64,000 nucleotides of DNA from assembly GCF_023898315.1 (NCBI RefSeq), contig NC_064618.1, positions 189,277,548 through 189,341,547 on the forward strand, given 5' to 3'. The notes below the pieces were generated by a model. The model searched no databases, was not told where the DNA came from, and saw only the letters and a list, made by a program, of their open reading frames with translations. This DNA comes from Schistocerca nitens. Its lineage: Eukaryota > Arthropoda > Insecta > Orthoptera > Acrididae. Positions within the stretch are counted from its first letter, which is position 1. Every line of letters starts with the position of its first letter. Of this stretch, positions 35,500 through 47,447 are shown in pieces. The position numbers were made by a program, and so were the translations under genes.

Positions 35500-36080
35500 A
35501 AATCTACATCTACGCGATTTCTCTATAATTCACTGATAGGTACCTGGCAGAGGTTCACCAAACCACTTTCACTCTATTTCTCTACAGTTACATTCCCAAA
35601 CTGCGTGCAGGAAAATCTAACACTTCAGTCTTTCCATGCAATTTCTGATTTATCTTATTTAATTACAATTGTCATTTCTCACTATGTACGTCGACACCAA
35701 CGGAACATTTTAGCATTGGGAGAGGGAGGTTTCAGATTTTGTGAAAAGATCCGTCGCAAAGATAAACGCCTTTGTTTCAATGACTGCTACCTCAACTTGC
35801 GTATTGTATCCGTGACAATCTGTCCCCTGTTTTTCTACAGTACGCGACCTGCCCCTCTCTGAACTTTTTCGACTTTCTCTGTCCATCCCATCAGTTAAAG
35901 ATTCGATACCGCATAGCAATACTTTAGAGAAGGACCAAAAAGTGTAGTGTAGAAGGTCTGTAGTGGATTTTTCGCAGCTTCTACATGCCAATGAAACACT
36001 TTTTCCCCCACACCTTCCAATTTATGTAGTTTGTATTTGTAATTCCTAGGTATATAGTTGAATGCTTCAAACGTAATAGT
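35500..36080 (-). pseudogene. CR1-like LINE 3' fragment
   Basis: The minus strand encodes IESLTDGMDRESRKSSERGR, TDCHGYNTQVEVAVIETKAF and FATDLFTKSETSLSQC. These correspond to the post-RT C-terminal region of CR1-type LINEs, where YRVGLTDGIERVQKRAARF and WEVLETKRFRRRRDLFTKF are typical. No RT core is left. Clade assignment comes from memory of related repeats. Confidence 0.6.
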
Positions 36081-36542
36081 CTTAAGATTTGGGATAGTGT
36101 TTCAGCCAAGATTAAACCGCCCCTTGAAACCGCTAAAGACCTCGTCACTGGCCACCAACGACTATTAGGTGACTGCCTGATTCTTGATCTAGACCACTTC
36201 GGAAACAGGAGTAGCTGGCAAGTCATATGACACCTGGAGACCATCCTTCAGCTCCATTACCGTTCATTTCGTACTGGTCTTATAGAATTGGTCACATGCG
36301 TCAACGCATATTCCTATTGTTCACAGAAAGCTGTCAGCTTCTTCGTCGAAGATTGGCAACGCACAAAAGTGTAAAGAAAAAATGAAGAAATGAATTAGTG
36401 TCAAAAACTAGCTGCTACTTACTTCGAAACACACGCAGTTATAAAGGTAAACCAACCGTAATGCAGAAATGTGGCAAATGTTATTGGTGATGATGCCTTA
36501 GAGCCTGGCCCATAAATTACTCTATCTTTTTTTTCCGTAAGT
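36081..36542. other. anonymous sequence
   Basis: No recognisable feature. The 36000-36250 part may still belong to the preceding LINE. Confidence 0.35.
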
Positions 36543-36554
36543 GAAGCCACGATT

Positions 36555-36754
36555 CAAATGGTTCAAATAGCTCTGAGCACTATGGGACTTAATATTCGAG
36601 GTCATCATTCCCCTAGAACCTATAACTACTTAAACCTAACTAACCTAAGGACAACACACACATCCATGCCCCAAGCAGGATTCGAACCTGCGACCGTGGC
36701 GGTCGCGCGGTTCCAGATTCAAGCGCCTAGAACCGCTCAGCCACACCGGCCGAC
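36555..36754 (-). mobile_element. tRNA-derived SINE (family A)
   Basis: Full-length minus-strand copy with a perfect 12-bp duplication, GAAGCCACGATT, at 36543-36554 and 36755-36766. Confidence 0.93.
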
Positions 36755-36766
36755 GAAGCCACGATT

Positions 36767-38027
36767 GATAGTGTTACATTGTCTAGGAATCAACAGAGCT
36801 GACACAAACACGCATCCATAAAACTTTTCCATCACGCCGTTACTTGGACACTCATGACAGAAGGAAACTGGCTCTGAGACATGTGTATGAATTTTTCTTT
36901 ATGAGTCCAGACAGCAAAATCTGAAATCAAACATTTGCCTAATGAGTAAATCGTCTATTTACCAGAGGGTACACTGCCATGCTAAGGAATTTGGGAATGA
37001 TCGTGTCGAAAAATATGAAGCTTTTCGCGTAATACTGTTTCCAGACTCAACCGAAAGCGAGTTAAGGACGTTGAACTAGGATTTGATTAACTGGTGGTAA
37101 TGAAGGGCAGGATATTAATTATGACGAGGTTGATCTGATACTGTTCTATTGATTTAATGCATGGACAGATATGGTAGAAACTCTCAAAGATGACCGGTAC
37201 GTCAATGTTCCCTGTCGCTCCGAATGCGGGAACCGCCTTCATCGATCTAGCTGCAGCGGATCGGGCGCGACAGAATCTCTGGCGTACTTGTCTCAGAAGC
37301 CAAAAACTGTACCCATAAATCACTATTGGCAGTAGCTCTGTCCAGACCTTCAAACCTGCTATAAAAACAGGAACACCACAAAAATGGCCATTTTGATAGC
37401 TCAGTATGGTTAGAAAAAAAGACTTACCTATATCTAATAAGACAGTCCAAACCCCCCTTAGAACAGAAACTATTGAAGGTTGAAGAACATTCAACAAGTG
37501 GCCACCAAGATGCCAAACACAACGGGCCAATCATAAGTAAGTTTAATAAAATTGGTAAGCCAAATTAAAATAACGATATTAACTTTATCAACAAATTACA
37601 AAAAATAACTTAGCAAGTGATTTATAAATACTCAAGTCAGCCTCGGAAACTGTCAACACCTGTTAAAAGAAACCTCTTAGAAGACAATAAGAAGACTACA
37701 TTCTCCATATACGATCACTTGGTCTAAAAAGAAAGAAACCACGACAAATGTCAGAATGGCAACTTAAACTTTTTCAAGTAATGAGCTCAACCCTTGACCG
37801 CACCGAGGAACACCTCTGCACAACACAGCACTAGCGCAGTTCAGTCACACACACACAGCCACAAGTCTGTTTAGAAAAACAGGTCGACCTTTCCGTCTTA
37901 GAAAACTACACTTCTCATCAAATAACGCCAATAAGTCTGGGCCGCACAAATTGCAAGCACTGCGCAACCGCAATACACCCACACACATCAAACTGGACTA
38001 CCTTGCGACGTAAAATGATTGCCAGAA
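36767..38027. other. anonymous sequence
   Basis: No gene or known repeat is recognised in 1.26 kb. A short CA run lies near 37840-37860. Confidence 0.4.
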
Positions 38028-38394
38028 CAGTGGAACCTCGCTTATCGAGCATCTGCCACAACGCTCAATTCGCATAACGAGCGAAACAAAACGTAGAAAA
38101 AAAGAAAATGACTCGCTTAACGAGCGATGTTTCATATAACGAGTGACGACGATTTTGTGTGACGTCACCAGCCGTTCGTGCATTGCAGGGGAAACGATCA
38201 ACAATATGAACACCTTTCACATTACGTCGCGGCATATGAATAATGTCTTTAGCACGTACTGCAGTCTGGGTTTAGCTTTCGTTCTACTACCATCTTAGTG
38301 CAGCTTGTAATTACACGCTTTTCTGAAGTTGTGTTGACACTGTGTTTTTTGTGTGCAAATTTTAATAACCTTCACAGAAATATCCCCGAAGATA

Positions 38395-40173
38395 ATGCCT
38401 CAAGAAGACGAGCATAAGAGAAATGAAACGCATAGGAGAATGAAACGCAAAAGCACTGAAAAAAGCGTTGCTGATTTAGCACTCGGATACAATCGGTCTA
38501 CATCAATTAATTGTCTATCCTCAGGAACTAGGAGAAGATTAAGGAGACAGATGATTCAAATAGAGTGACAAGAGTTTCGTATTCCGGACGATGTCGAAAG
38601 ATTGCTCCTTATATGGATAAATGAAAAGGAATTGCAGGGCGATGCTATTAACGAGCACAAAATTTGTAAGAATTCGAGACGATTTTCGTCGACCTCGTTA
38701 AGATGACGCCAGGTTCGCCGGCGGCCGAAAAAGAGTTTAGGGGAAGCCGAGGGTGTTTCGAGAAGTTTTAGAGTGGAACCGGCATGCACAGAATTGTGAG
38801 GCACGGCAAAGCAGTCAGCTCTGACACAAAGGCGGCCGAGAACTTCATCAGTAACTTCCACATGCCAGTAGATTCTGGCGGTTATCTGTCGCAACAGCTT
38901 TTTAATTGTGGCGAGATGAGTCTATTCTGGAAAAAGATGCTGAAGTGACCTCTATAACAGCAGAGGAGAATGCATGGCACGGTCAAAAGAGATTGGAAGA
39001 CCGTCTCACATGTTATTCTGTGCCATTGCAAGCGGAGATTTGAAAATTAAACCTCTGCTTGTTTACCATTCAGAAACTACACGAACCTTCAAGAAGTCCA
39101 GATGAGCAGGTTAAACGTGATGTGGAGGTCCAACAACAATGCTTGGGTGACACGTGATCTTTTTTGTGACTGGATGAATGAAGTGATTGGTCCTTCGGTG
39201 AAAATGCATTTGCTTGAGATGAATCTGCCATTTCATGTCTGGCTTATTATGGACAACGCTCTTCGCTATTCCCCAGTCCTACAAGACCACCTCCTTGTAG
39301 AATTTCAGTTCATGAATTCCCAACAATACTCCGTTACTCCAGCCTACGGACCAGCAGGTTATTTATGACTTTAGAAGCTCTACACCAAACACTCTTAAAA
39401 TATTGCTGTGAATTAAATGAGGATAATACTCTAACTAGTGTCAGGAAGTCATTTCTGAAAGTATTTGTATGGAGTGTAGCCATATATGGAAGTGAAACAT
39501 GGACGATAAATAGTTTGGACAAGAAGAGAATAGAAGCTCTTGAAATGTGGTGCTACAGAAGAATGCTGAAGATTAGATGGATAGATCACATAACTAATGA
39601 GGACGTATTGAATAGGATTGAGGGGAAGAGAAGTTTGTGGCACAACTTGACTAGAAGAAGGGATCGGTTGGTAGGACATGTTCTGAGGCATCAAGGGATC
39701 ACCAATTTAGTATTGGAGGGCAGCGTGGAGGGTAAAAATCGTAGAGGGAGACCAAGAGATGAATACACTAAGCAGATTGAGAAGGATGAAGGTTGCGATA
39801 GTTACTGGAAGATGAAGAAGCTTGCACAGGATAGAGTAGCATGGAGAGCTGCATCAAACCAGTCTCAGGACTGAAGACCACAACAACAACAACAACCACA
39901 ACAACTCTAACTCTCAGAGAGTTTTAGAAATATCACTTCAGCATCGTTGCCTGCGTCAAGATGATCGTAAAGGTGTGGGAAGGGGCTGTCAAGAGAACCT
40001 TCACTTTTGCTTGGAAGAAACATTGGCCAGAGTTCGCTGTCGAATCTGACTCTGAGGCATTTGAGTCATTATCATTGGAGCTTGTAGTCAACGAGGTTGT
40101 GTCTTTGGCCAAGAGCATGGGGCTACAAGTGGATAAGAACGATATCGAGGAGTTTGTGGAAGATCACAGCTAA
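38395..40173 (+). pseudogene. Tigger transposase pseudogene
   Basis: It starts MPQEDEHKRNETHRRMKRK with a degraded CENP-B/pogo-type DNA-binding domain to about 38568. Around 38900 the block normally reading FNCDE is FNCGEMSLFW, so the first catalytic aspartate is now glycine. The second is kept in WLIMDNAL near 39250. The C-terminal part resumes after the LINE insert with VNEVVSLAKSMGLQVD to 40173. Several frame changes separate these pieces. Pogo/Tigger transposases are DDD enzymes; this one is dead. Confidence 0.83.
39437..39903 (+). mobile_element. 5'-truncated endonuclease-RT LINE fragment
   Basis: The C-terminal reading frame is intact (VRKSFLKVFVWSVAIYGSET, KIRWIDHITNEDVLNRIEGK, GHVLRHQGITNLVLEGSVEG, ending RAASNQSQD then TGA). 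A (CAA)n tail follows at 39880-39903. A 9-bp duplication, ACTCTAACT, flanks it at 39428-39436 and 39904-39912. It is the same family as the 15702 element. Confidence 0.92.
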
Positions 40174-40706
40174 CACATGACCACTAAGGTATTATTGAGT
40201 TGCGGTATGTTTCACAGAAGAAAGATATGGAGAGGAGCTCTTCAGAGGAAGAGGAGTAGGAGTAGGCGGTAACAGCAAAGTAACGATCTTCTGGTGCGCT
40301 AAGAGAAATGCTAAAAAGCATGGGAACCGGTTGCATCGTACACAGAAAATCACCATCCCAATAAAGCAGCGGCTAAGAGAGCTACAAATTTATTTGATGA
40401 TGATGTTGTGTCGCATTTTTACCTACTATTGAAGCGTCGGCAGAAACAAATGTTTATAGTAGCTTCCTGCTAAAAGAAAACTTAGTAATGTATCGTGAAT
40501 AATAAAGTACATAATACTGTATGTGTAATTTTCTTTGAATAAATGGCAAATGGCATGAATGAGATAACACTTTTAGTACTTTTTATGCATAGAACGCATT
40601 GTCATACTTTACATTAATTTATATGTGATAAATTATTTCTCATATCGAGTATTTCGCATTACGAGTAAGATTCTGGAAATAGTTACACTCGCTGTGCAAG
40701 GTTTCA

Positions 40707-41213
40707 CGCCTGTCAACAGCTGAAGGTACTAATATAATTCCAATTTCGTTCTAGACACCTGCAGGTCATCAATGGTGTCTGTTCTTTGGGACATGTCCGA
40801 AAAAACAGACACCATATCCTTTTTATATTGTTCTGGCAATACCGGCCATCCTTCTTCTTCTGTGCGGATGCGCACATATTCCCCGAACTCTTAAGGGACT
40901 TGGTAAGAATGTCTACCACGATTAATAAGTGTGCTGGGGTGGGACACTACGACTGTAATATGTGCACATACAAGGTGAGGATGTGGGTCTCGCGGGAGGC
41001 GTGCGCGAGATAGTCCCTGCAGTCGCACTATCCTCTGTGCCCTCGGTGGATCATATGGATAGAGCGTCTGTCATGTAAGCGGGAGATTACGAGTTCGAGT
41101 CCCGGTCAGGGCACACATTTTCACCTGTCCTCGTTGATAGATATCAACGCCCGTCAACAGATGAAGGTATTAATATAATTCGAATTTCGTTCTAGACAGC
41201 TGCAGGTCATCTA
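40707..41213 (+). repeat. composite tRNA-like repeat with direct flanks and hairpin
   Basis: Two direct copies of a 62-bp sequence (CTGTCAACAGCTGAAGGTAC start, CTGCAGGTCATC end) lie at 40707-40770 and 41150-41213. Between them are a hairpin at 40772-40815 and a tRNA-like part at 41032-41116 with GGATAGAGCGTC and a B-box GTTCGAGTCCCGG. The unit resembles a SINE dimer or a duplicated terminal segment; its class is uncertain. Confidence 0.7.
40772..40815. repeat. 44-bp near-perfect palindrome
   Basis: ATGGTGTCTGTTCTTTGGGA pairs with the complementary right half, with 20 of 22 positions matching around the centre ACATGT. No spacer is present. Confidence 0.85.
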
Positions 41214-42271
41214 AAGAGCAGACGCCATATCCACATAAGTATATGCAGATTTATTAGGTTGTAAGAGACGGATATATGAACGGCCGCGCTCACTGTGGAT
41301 CTTATAAAGCGCAGGCTTCCGAAGCACCAAATCTTCTTTACAGGAACCCAGGAGTGCTGCAGTCATTGGTGGACTGCGACAAATGAATTTCACTTTGTGT
41401 TACTGTGGACCAGTCCTATTTTTGACGAAAAGCTTCCCACGTATGGCATGAAAGCCATGGATTTAAAACCTTCCGTGTCTTTTTCGTTTTCTTTGTGCCC
41501 ACTGTTGATTTCATTTGTAGTGCCTTACGTATCTGCTGTGGAGGGTATCCGTTGACTTCAAAAATTCTTCTCAGGTGTAGTAGCCCGTCCTCAGACCGCC
41601 CTCGTCAGCAATGAACTGTGCTCAGTGTGCAGTAGTTCTCAGTGCTTTCATCGTTTGCGAAGGATTGTGGCAGCTATCTGCACGTAAATATAAACCCGTA
41701 AGAGTCGGTTTTCGATACACTGCATTTCCAAAGGTGCCATCATCCTTACGCCATACCAGCACATCCTAAAATGGGAAGCATCCATTATTTTCGATTTCCA
41801 TTGTGAGCTGAATTTGTCTGTGGATAGAATTCAGATGATTTAAAAATTCTTTTAATTTGTCTTCACCTTGGGGCCACACTACTAACGTGTCATCAACATA
41901 CTTCCAAAACACTGTAAGTTTCAAGCTATCAGATTCCAGCGCTTTCTCCTCCAAGTCCTCCGTAAAGAAGTAGGCCACCAAGGCTGACAAAGGACAGCCC
42001 TTGGCGACAACGTCAGTCGGTTCATAAATTTCGTTATTGAATAAAAATTATGTCGAGGTCAAAACATGTTTAAATAAAGCTGAAATCTTTTTATCGAAAG
42101 TCTTTCTAAAGAGATACAATGATTCCAAAACAGGAACCTTTGTCAACAACGACACTACATCGACACTAACAATCACAATTGTACAGCTGGGGTGATTTCA
42201 GTTTGTAAATGAAGTCCACAGAGTTACATATGTGGTGAGAGCATTGAGAAGGTGTTACTGGGTATTAGAGG
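41214..42271 (-). pseudogene. Penelope-like element RT with GIY-YIG remnant
   Basis: The minus strand reads, in order, VIVSVDVVSLLTKVPVLESL, IYEPTDVVAKGCPLSALVAY, FWKYVDDTLVVWPQGEDKL (catalytic YVDD, at about 41855-41915), TMEIENNGCFPF, VYRKPTLTGLYLRADSCHNP and KALRTTAHCAQFIADE. It ends with YKIHSERGRSYI joined to RLLQPNKSAYT, a GIY-YIG endonuclease with its middle deleted. Stops interrupt it near 42265 and 41765 and elsewhere. PLEs copy their RNA with this RT and cut DNA with the GIY-YIG nuclease. The right end meets the jerky-type element at a TA. Confidence 0.85.
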
Positions 42272-42273
42272 TA

Positions 42274-44410
42274 CAGTAGAGTCTCGACAGTTCGAGGTGA
42301 ACGGGACCGGAACCTCCTCGAACTATTGAAAACTTGGACTATCGAAATTTAAATGAGAAAAAGAAATATTATGATGTTGAAAGTAATACAGGTCAAAATA
42401 TGAACTTTATTAAAATAAAAGTATTTACAAATGCATTTGCATGTGCAGAATATCAATAATTATTTACTTAGACAAGTAATAGTAAAGTGTGTTTTGTTTG
42501 GCGAAGCTGCAACGTTTCCTCGCGGCAATGTCACGCCGCCTTCTCCGGAGCAATAGATCAGTTGGTGTCGCCTCAGGCTGTTGTTGCAGGTAGCATATGG
42601 CGGCCTCGAGAGCAGCGTAGCCATCGGTGTGACTCATCATCAGTGCAGCCTCTGCCTCGTCATCCTCGTTACTCTCACACTGCGGTGGAATGTTAACCAT
42701 GTCAATTATAGAAGAGTCTGCCACTTCCAACTGTTCGTCCGGATTTAACCACTCGCCTACTTCCACATCCTCTGCCTCTTCACACCCTGCAAACTTCTGA
42801 TTACATTACACAATGGTTGATCGTCCTCATCTGCTAAATCTTCAGTTTCTGTGTCTGGCATACTTTCCTGTAGAATTTTCCTCCATGACTTAGAAGTTGT
42901 GTCTGACTTAATTTCACTAATCCAGTACACGACGTCCTTCAAAGTCACTTTCTTCAAAGTTCCTACAATGCTTTCGTTGTCTTCGGAATAAGGATTGACT
43001 GTAGCAATCGCTGTCGATACTTTCTTTTCACATTCCAGAACGCCCTGATCCATGGGCTGAATGAGACAGGTAACGTTTGGTGGGAAAAACAAGGCGCGGA
43101 TACCGTCGCACTGCAGTTCTCCCGCACTTGGATGTGAGGACGCATTATCCGTGAGCAAAACTGCTTTGCATGGCAGTCCGCTTTCTTTTAAAAAATTCTT
43201 GCAGTCAGGTGCAAATGAGTTAAAAAACCAGTCCTTGAAGATTTCCTGATTCATCCAGGCATTATTCTGATGTGTATAGACAACCGGAAGAGCTGACATG
43301 GATACATTCTTGAATGTTCTTGGCTTGACAGACTTCCCAATCACAATTAGTTTTAGTTTGTGGTTTCCAGTTGCTTTTGAAGCTGCCATAACTGTGAGCC
43401 GCTCTTTGCTTTCTTTGTGCCCAGGAGCACTTTTTTCTTCACAAGAAGCGAGTGTTCTCGTTGGTAACATTTTAAAATTTAGCCCAGTTTCGTCACAGCT
43501 ATATATTTGTTCATTATACAAATTTTCGTCAGTTATGATTTTTTTAAACTCGACGATAAATTTTGAAACGGCCTGAGCGTCACCAGAAAGCTTTTCTCCA
43601 CATACGTCTAGTTGACGCACTCCATACGTCTTTTCCACTTTTCGAGCCAGCCCACACTAGCGGCGAAATTGTCATCTCCTTCCTGCGGTTGGTTTCTGAA
43701 AAACAAAGCTTTTTCTTGCAAGATTGGGCCAGAAATCGGAGCACCCTTCTGTCTCTGTTGGGTAAACCACGTGAACAATACCTCAATTGTTTTTTCGAAG
43801 TTTCACTTCTTTGTACTTCTTCGACTGAGAGATTCGTGTGAGCATTTCTGTGAAGAAAACTGTTCCAATTTAAGTCGGTTTCTTCACGAGTCACCAACAG
43901 CAACTTTACCGACACCACATTCGAGAGCAAGTTTTCTTATTGTTTCTCCTTTGTCAAGTCGTCTTAGTGCTTCTAATTTTAGATGAAAAGGCGCAAATTT
44001 CCTCTTTTTTGTTACAGCACTCATCTTTGTAAGGTGTACAACGGAACACACAGTCAACAACCAAAACGACACACAACACTGTACAGCACAGGTACTGGGA
44101 ACTACAGCAGCGTATGAACTCCCCAGTTTTGATCGGTAGCAGCCGGCAGCCGGCAACATTCGGGGTATTTCGTGCCCTACTGACAACAGATGTTCGTGGA
44201 ACAGGGCAGCGAGCTAATCGTCGGTGTTGATTGCATTGTTGTCTGCTTTGTCACTAAGCTGTACTCTCCCTATCTATCTTTTGCAATGATGTTTTCATTA
44301 TTTATCATGTCAGTAAAAAAAAGTATGTCGTTGTATTTTTTTTTTTTTTTAAGAGTCTCGGATTATTGGAAACTCGAACTATCGAGACTCGAACTATCGA
44401 GACTCTACTG
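42274..44410 (-). mobile_element. jerky-type pogo/Tigger transposon, 2.1 kb
   Basis: The inverted termini are CAGTAGAGTCTCGACAGTTC (left) and the complement ending CGAGACTCTACTG (right), with TA at 42272-42273 and 44411-44412. The right end carries the subterminal unit CTCGAACTATCGAGA twice in tandem, and related ACTAT motifs recur at the left. It sits within or beside the PLE and is younger than it. Confidence 0.93.
42464..44024 (-). pseudogene. jerky-type (CENP-B/DDE_1) transposase, mildly broken
   Basis: Translation starts at the ATG at 44024 (MSAVTKKRKFAPFHLKLEAL), a pogo-type helix-turn-helix with GETIRKLALECGVGKVAV. A frame change lies near 43890, an in-frame TAG near 43810, and another change near 43630. 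From 43638 the frame is open to 42757 and carries all three catalytic aspartates: IYSCDETGLNFKMLPTRT, AVLLTDNASSHPS and CLIQPMDQGVLE. The C-terminal tail continues in a third frame to 42464 (WLNPDEQLEVADSS). Closest family types are the JRK/Tigger group. The catalytic core is well kept, so this is one of the younger DNA transposons here. Confidence 0.87.
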
Positions 44411-46124
44411 TACCGGTATGTACAACAGTCTGCACTACCAACTACCACCTCTGAAGGTCTCGCTGTATGGATGGCGGTACAACATGCAATGTGTGATTTT
44501 CATGAGCGATAAAAAGGGAGGAAGTGATGTTTATGTTGATCTAAAATCCAGTTTTTTTACAAGTTTCAGAGCTCTCGGAATCAGGGTCATGCAAAACTTT
44601 TTGATGTGTGGATTTTGTTTGAGACGGATAAACAAGCCATTAAGTAGGTAGTCATATCATTTTGGCTCATAAGTGTATTTCTCTGTACGATTGTTTCATA
44701 CTATCACAGATGTTTTCACGAATGAATGCAAATAAATTTTTTCGATGTTACACAACAAACACAGTCAATTTTTGTATTCGTTTCAAATAGAAAATTGTTA
44801 AATGGTACGCAGGCAATTATAGTTTGGTCAGCTAGTATATTTTAAGTGACAACCCTTCTCTCACAGCACGTAAGCAGTCTTCAGATCAGATGCTCTTAGC
44901 GTCTCCCTTCATTTCCAGTGGTAACTTGATCATACTTCTCTGAACTTCTCGCAGCATAGAAGCATGCGCAGTTGCAGGGAAACGCACTAACAATTGTTCC
45001 CTGCTCAACGACGGATATGAATATGTCTTGTCGTTCTGCTTGCCCTGCAGAAAGAATCCTGGCGATTGACGTCAGCAGAAGGCCATAAAATTGAGCTTTC
45101 ACAACCGGTTCATTTCCCAGGAAGGATTCAGCGTAAATACTGTGTCACGTTTCTTCCTAATCTGCAATCTACAATCGCACTATCATGTGGCAACCAAAAC
45201 CTTGGCCGCGTAGGAAGTGGAATATTTTCTTCAGACTAACTGATTGTGAGAAATGTACGGTTCTTTACTCTGTTATTTGGTTTGTCAGCTGTAGGTATCC
45301 AAGATGATGGGCGTTATGCGTAATGAAAATACACTCGTACGTGCACGCAGTTTCAATAGATGTGATATGCAGCTTCTAGGACGGCTTCTTCATTACCTGG
45401 ACTATGACTACTCCGTGGCCGAGATCTTGTGAATGATCATCATGCAGGGTGAGAACTTGTCACCCGAAATCGAGGCACCAGACAACGACACATGTTATTG
45501 TATTGATTACGTCGGCAAGTATACTTAGCAGGGCACTCTCGAACAGCAGCAGGCCTGTTAATAGATGGACGAAAGACCAAATGCATATCTACGTATTTGA
45601 TCTCTTAGTGCGCCATACTACTGCCCGCACTGTTTTATACGAGATGAAAGTACGATATGTGCATGACTGTACACTGAGCTACGTTGTGTTGCTTCGATCA
45701 CATCGATTCTGTAGCTGTGGTAAAGCGCAACGAAACCCTTCTGTCTTAAAGGTTGATTTGGTGCCGTTTTTACAATAAGGTTTTATGAAACTCAACTTTG
45801 AGTTTTTTAAATTAAATTCTAAGTAGCAGTGCATTCCTTGACAAAGAGAGCGGAGTGATTTTCAGAATTCTTTCGGAGTGCTTTTGGAGAAACATTGATT
45901 ATGAGTAATCAGTCGTTTGAAAAACGGTCGCGTCGTATATCACGTTGTCAACCATGCTGTCAACAACTAATCGGCTACATGTATGTTTAAAGACATGCAG
46001 AAAGAAAACATATGTTCTACAATATTCAGTCTAACACTATTGGTAATGAAAGATGTTAGACTTCAGTCGCACCGTTTACCTAGCAATAACAGGTTTCCAT
46101 CGATGTAGCCGGTAATAACAGTAT

Positions 46125-46170
46125 AAATAATAATAACAATAACAACAATAGTAATAATAATAATAATACA
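46125..46170. repeat. AAT/AAC microsatellite
   Basis: An imperfect run of AATAATAACAATAAC type repeats. Confidence 0.85.
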
Positions 46171-47377
46171 CTGAAAATATTATGATAATAAAATTGGTAT
46201 CAGAGTTTGATAATTACCAGTAAAGCTGGTCGCTAACCATGCTACTGACAGGTCCTAAAAAGGTATATGGACTTGAAAGTAGTAAGTATGATAGTCAGTG
46301 CTAAGCGACACAAAGAATGACAGGAGAGCAAACCGAAGCAAAGTAGAATGTATTTGATTCAAAGGTGTGAAAGAATGGACTTAGACGATGACGTTGTGTG
46401 ACTTGTGTGGTTGCAGGCAAACTACCTACGATAAAAGAAGTTCCCACAGTTGAAGAAGGAGAAAGATGTAACTGAAGCAAGGGGCAGCAACGTCTACACT
46501 GGACCGGAATGCATAGAAGAGTGAAGCGTGTGGAAGAGAAAAGGTAACATAACAACTTAAAAGTGTTAGTGAATAACGATTTCTAATCTCATTTTTGTGT
46601 TACCATTAAATACTTGCTGCTGTTTTCTGATAGACCTGTTGTAATTGCTGTATTACGATTAACCAGCAACATATCACATCACCCAGTCTAAAATTAGGAG
46701 GGAGATGTCGCTAGACGCAGAACTGAACTAGAATATTCTAAATCATAACTCCACCCACTGCCCTAATTGGCAGTACATCTTCTCAGTGCTGAAAGAAGTT
46801 ACTTGTCATACATATGATTGCAGTGTTACTACATTTCCTTTATTTGACGCACATTTTCTTCTGAAAATATGTACTGGATGAAATTTCGCTACAGACGAGT
46901 TTCTGATGTTAGTATGCAACGAATACCTCCGTGTCGCACATGAGCAGTGCCTGTATATTGAAAAATTACGATGGCATGTTCTTCTGTCATAATGCAAGGT
47001 TTGTTCCCTTCTGACAATGCTAGACCTCATTTATACTAGAAACTGAAGCGTCGTAAGCATCATTTCTCATCATGAAGGCTGGTTGTTGAGGTGATCATTT
47101 TAGACAGGTTGTATCTTAGGTATTTGTCATCTGAAAAAATGTGCAATATCTCCTCCCAGATGTAACTACGAAAAATTTCTTGAATATAAAAACAAAATTC
47201 CTTACCCAAGGGGTGATACACAGAGTGAGTGACAGGTGCATTTGGTGGACTTGAAAGATGGCAAGTTGTTTGGGCTCACGTTTCTTTTACCTAATCACAA
47301 TTATGGACTGAATGCACCAGGGCACTCATGTCGCCTCAAGGAGCAAATGTTCCAATTCGGTGACTAGTATATAGGAT

Positions 47378-47447
47378 TGACATTGATTCGACAAGCTGTT
47401 GATTGTAATGTAATTTAGCATGCAGTCTTCCGAGGTGAAGGAATTGT
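47378..47447 (+). repeat. 70-bp direct repeat, copy 1
   Basis: The sequence containing TGTTGATTGTAATGTAATTT and CTTCCGAGGTGAAGGAATTG recurs at 48081-48152 with few changes. Confidence 0.8.

Larger units (their letters stand above)
38028..40708 (+). mobile_element. Tigger-like transposon, decayed, with a LINE insert
   Basis: The left end CAGTGGAACCTCGCTTATCG and subterminal ATAACGAGCG repeats are typical of Tigger elements. At the right end TCGAGTATTTCGCATTACGA and GTGCAAGGTTTCAC are the degraded counterpart. A LINE fragment at 39437-39903 is nested inside. TA flanks are not preserved. Confidence 0.82.

Noticed and set aside
41032-41116. functional tRNA gene
   Set aside because: A- and B-box-like sequences are present, but the cloverleaf is imperfect and the unit sits in a repeat with duplicated flanks. 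It reads as a SINE-type head.
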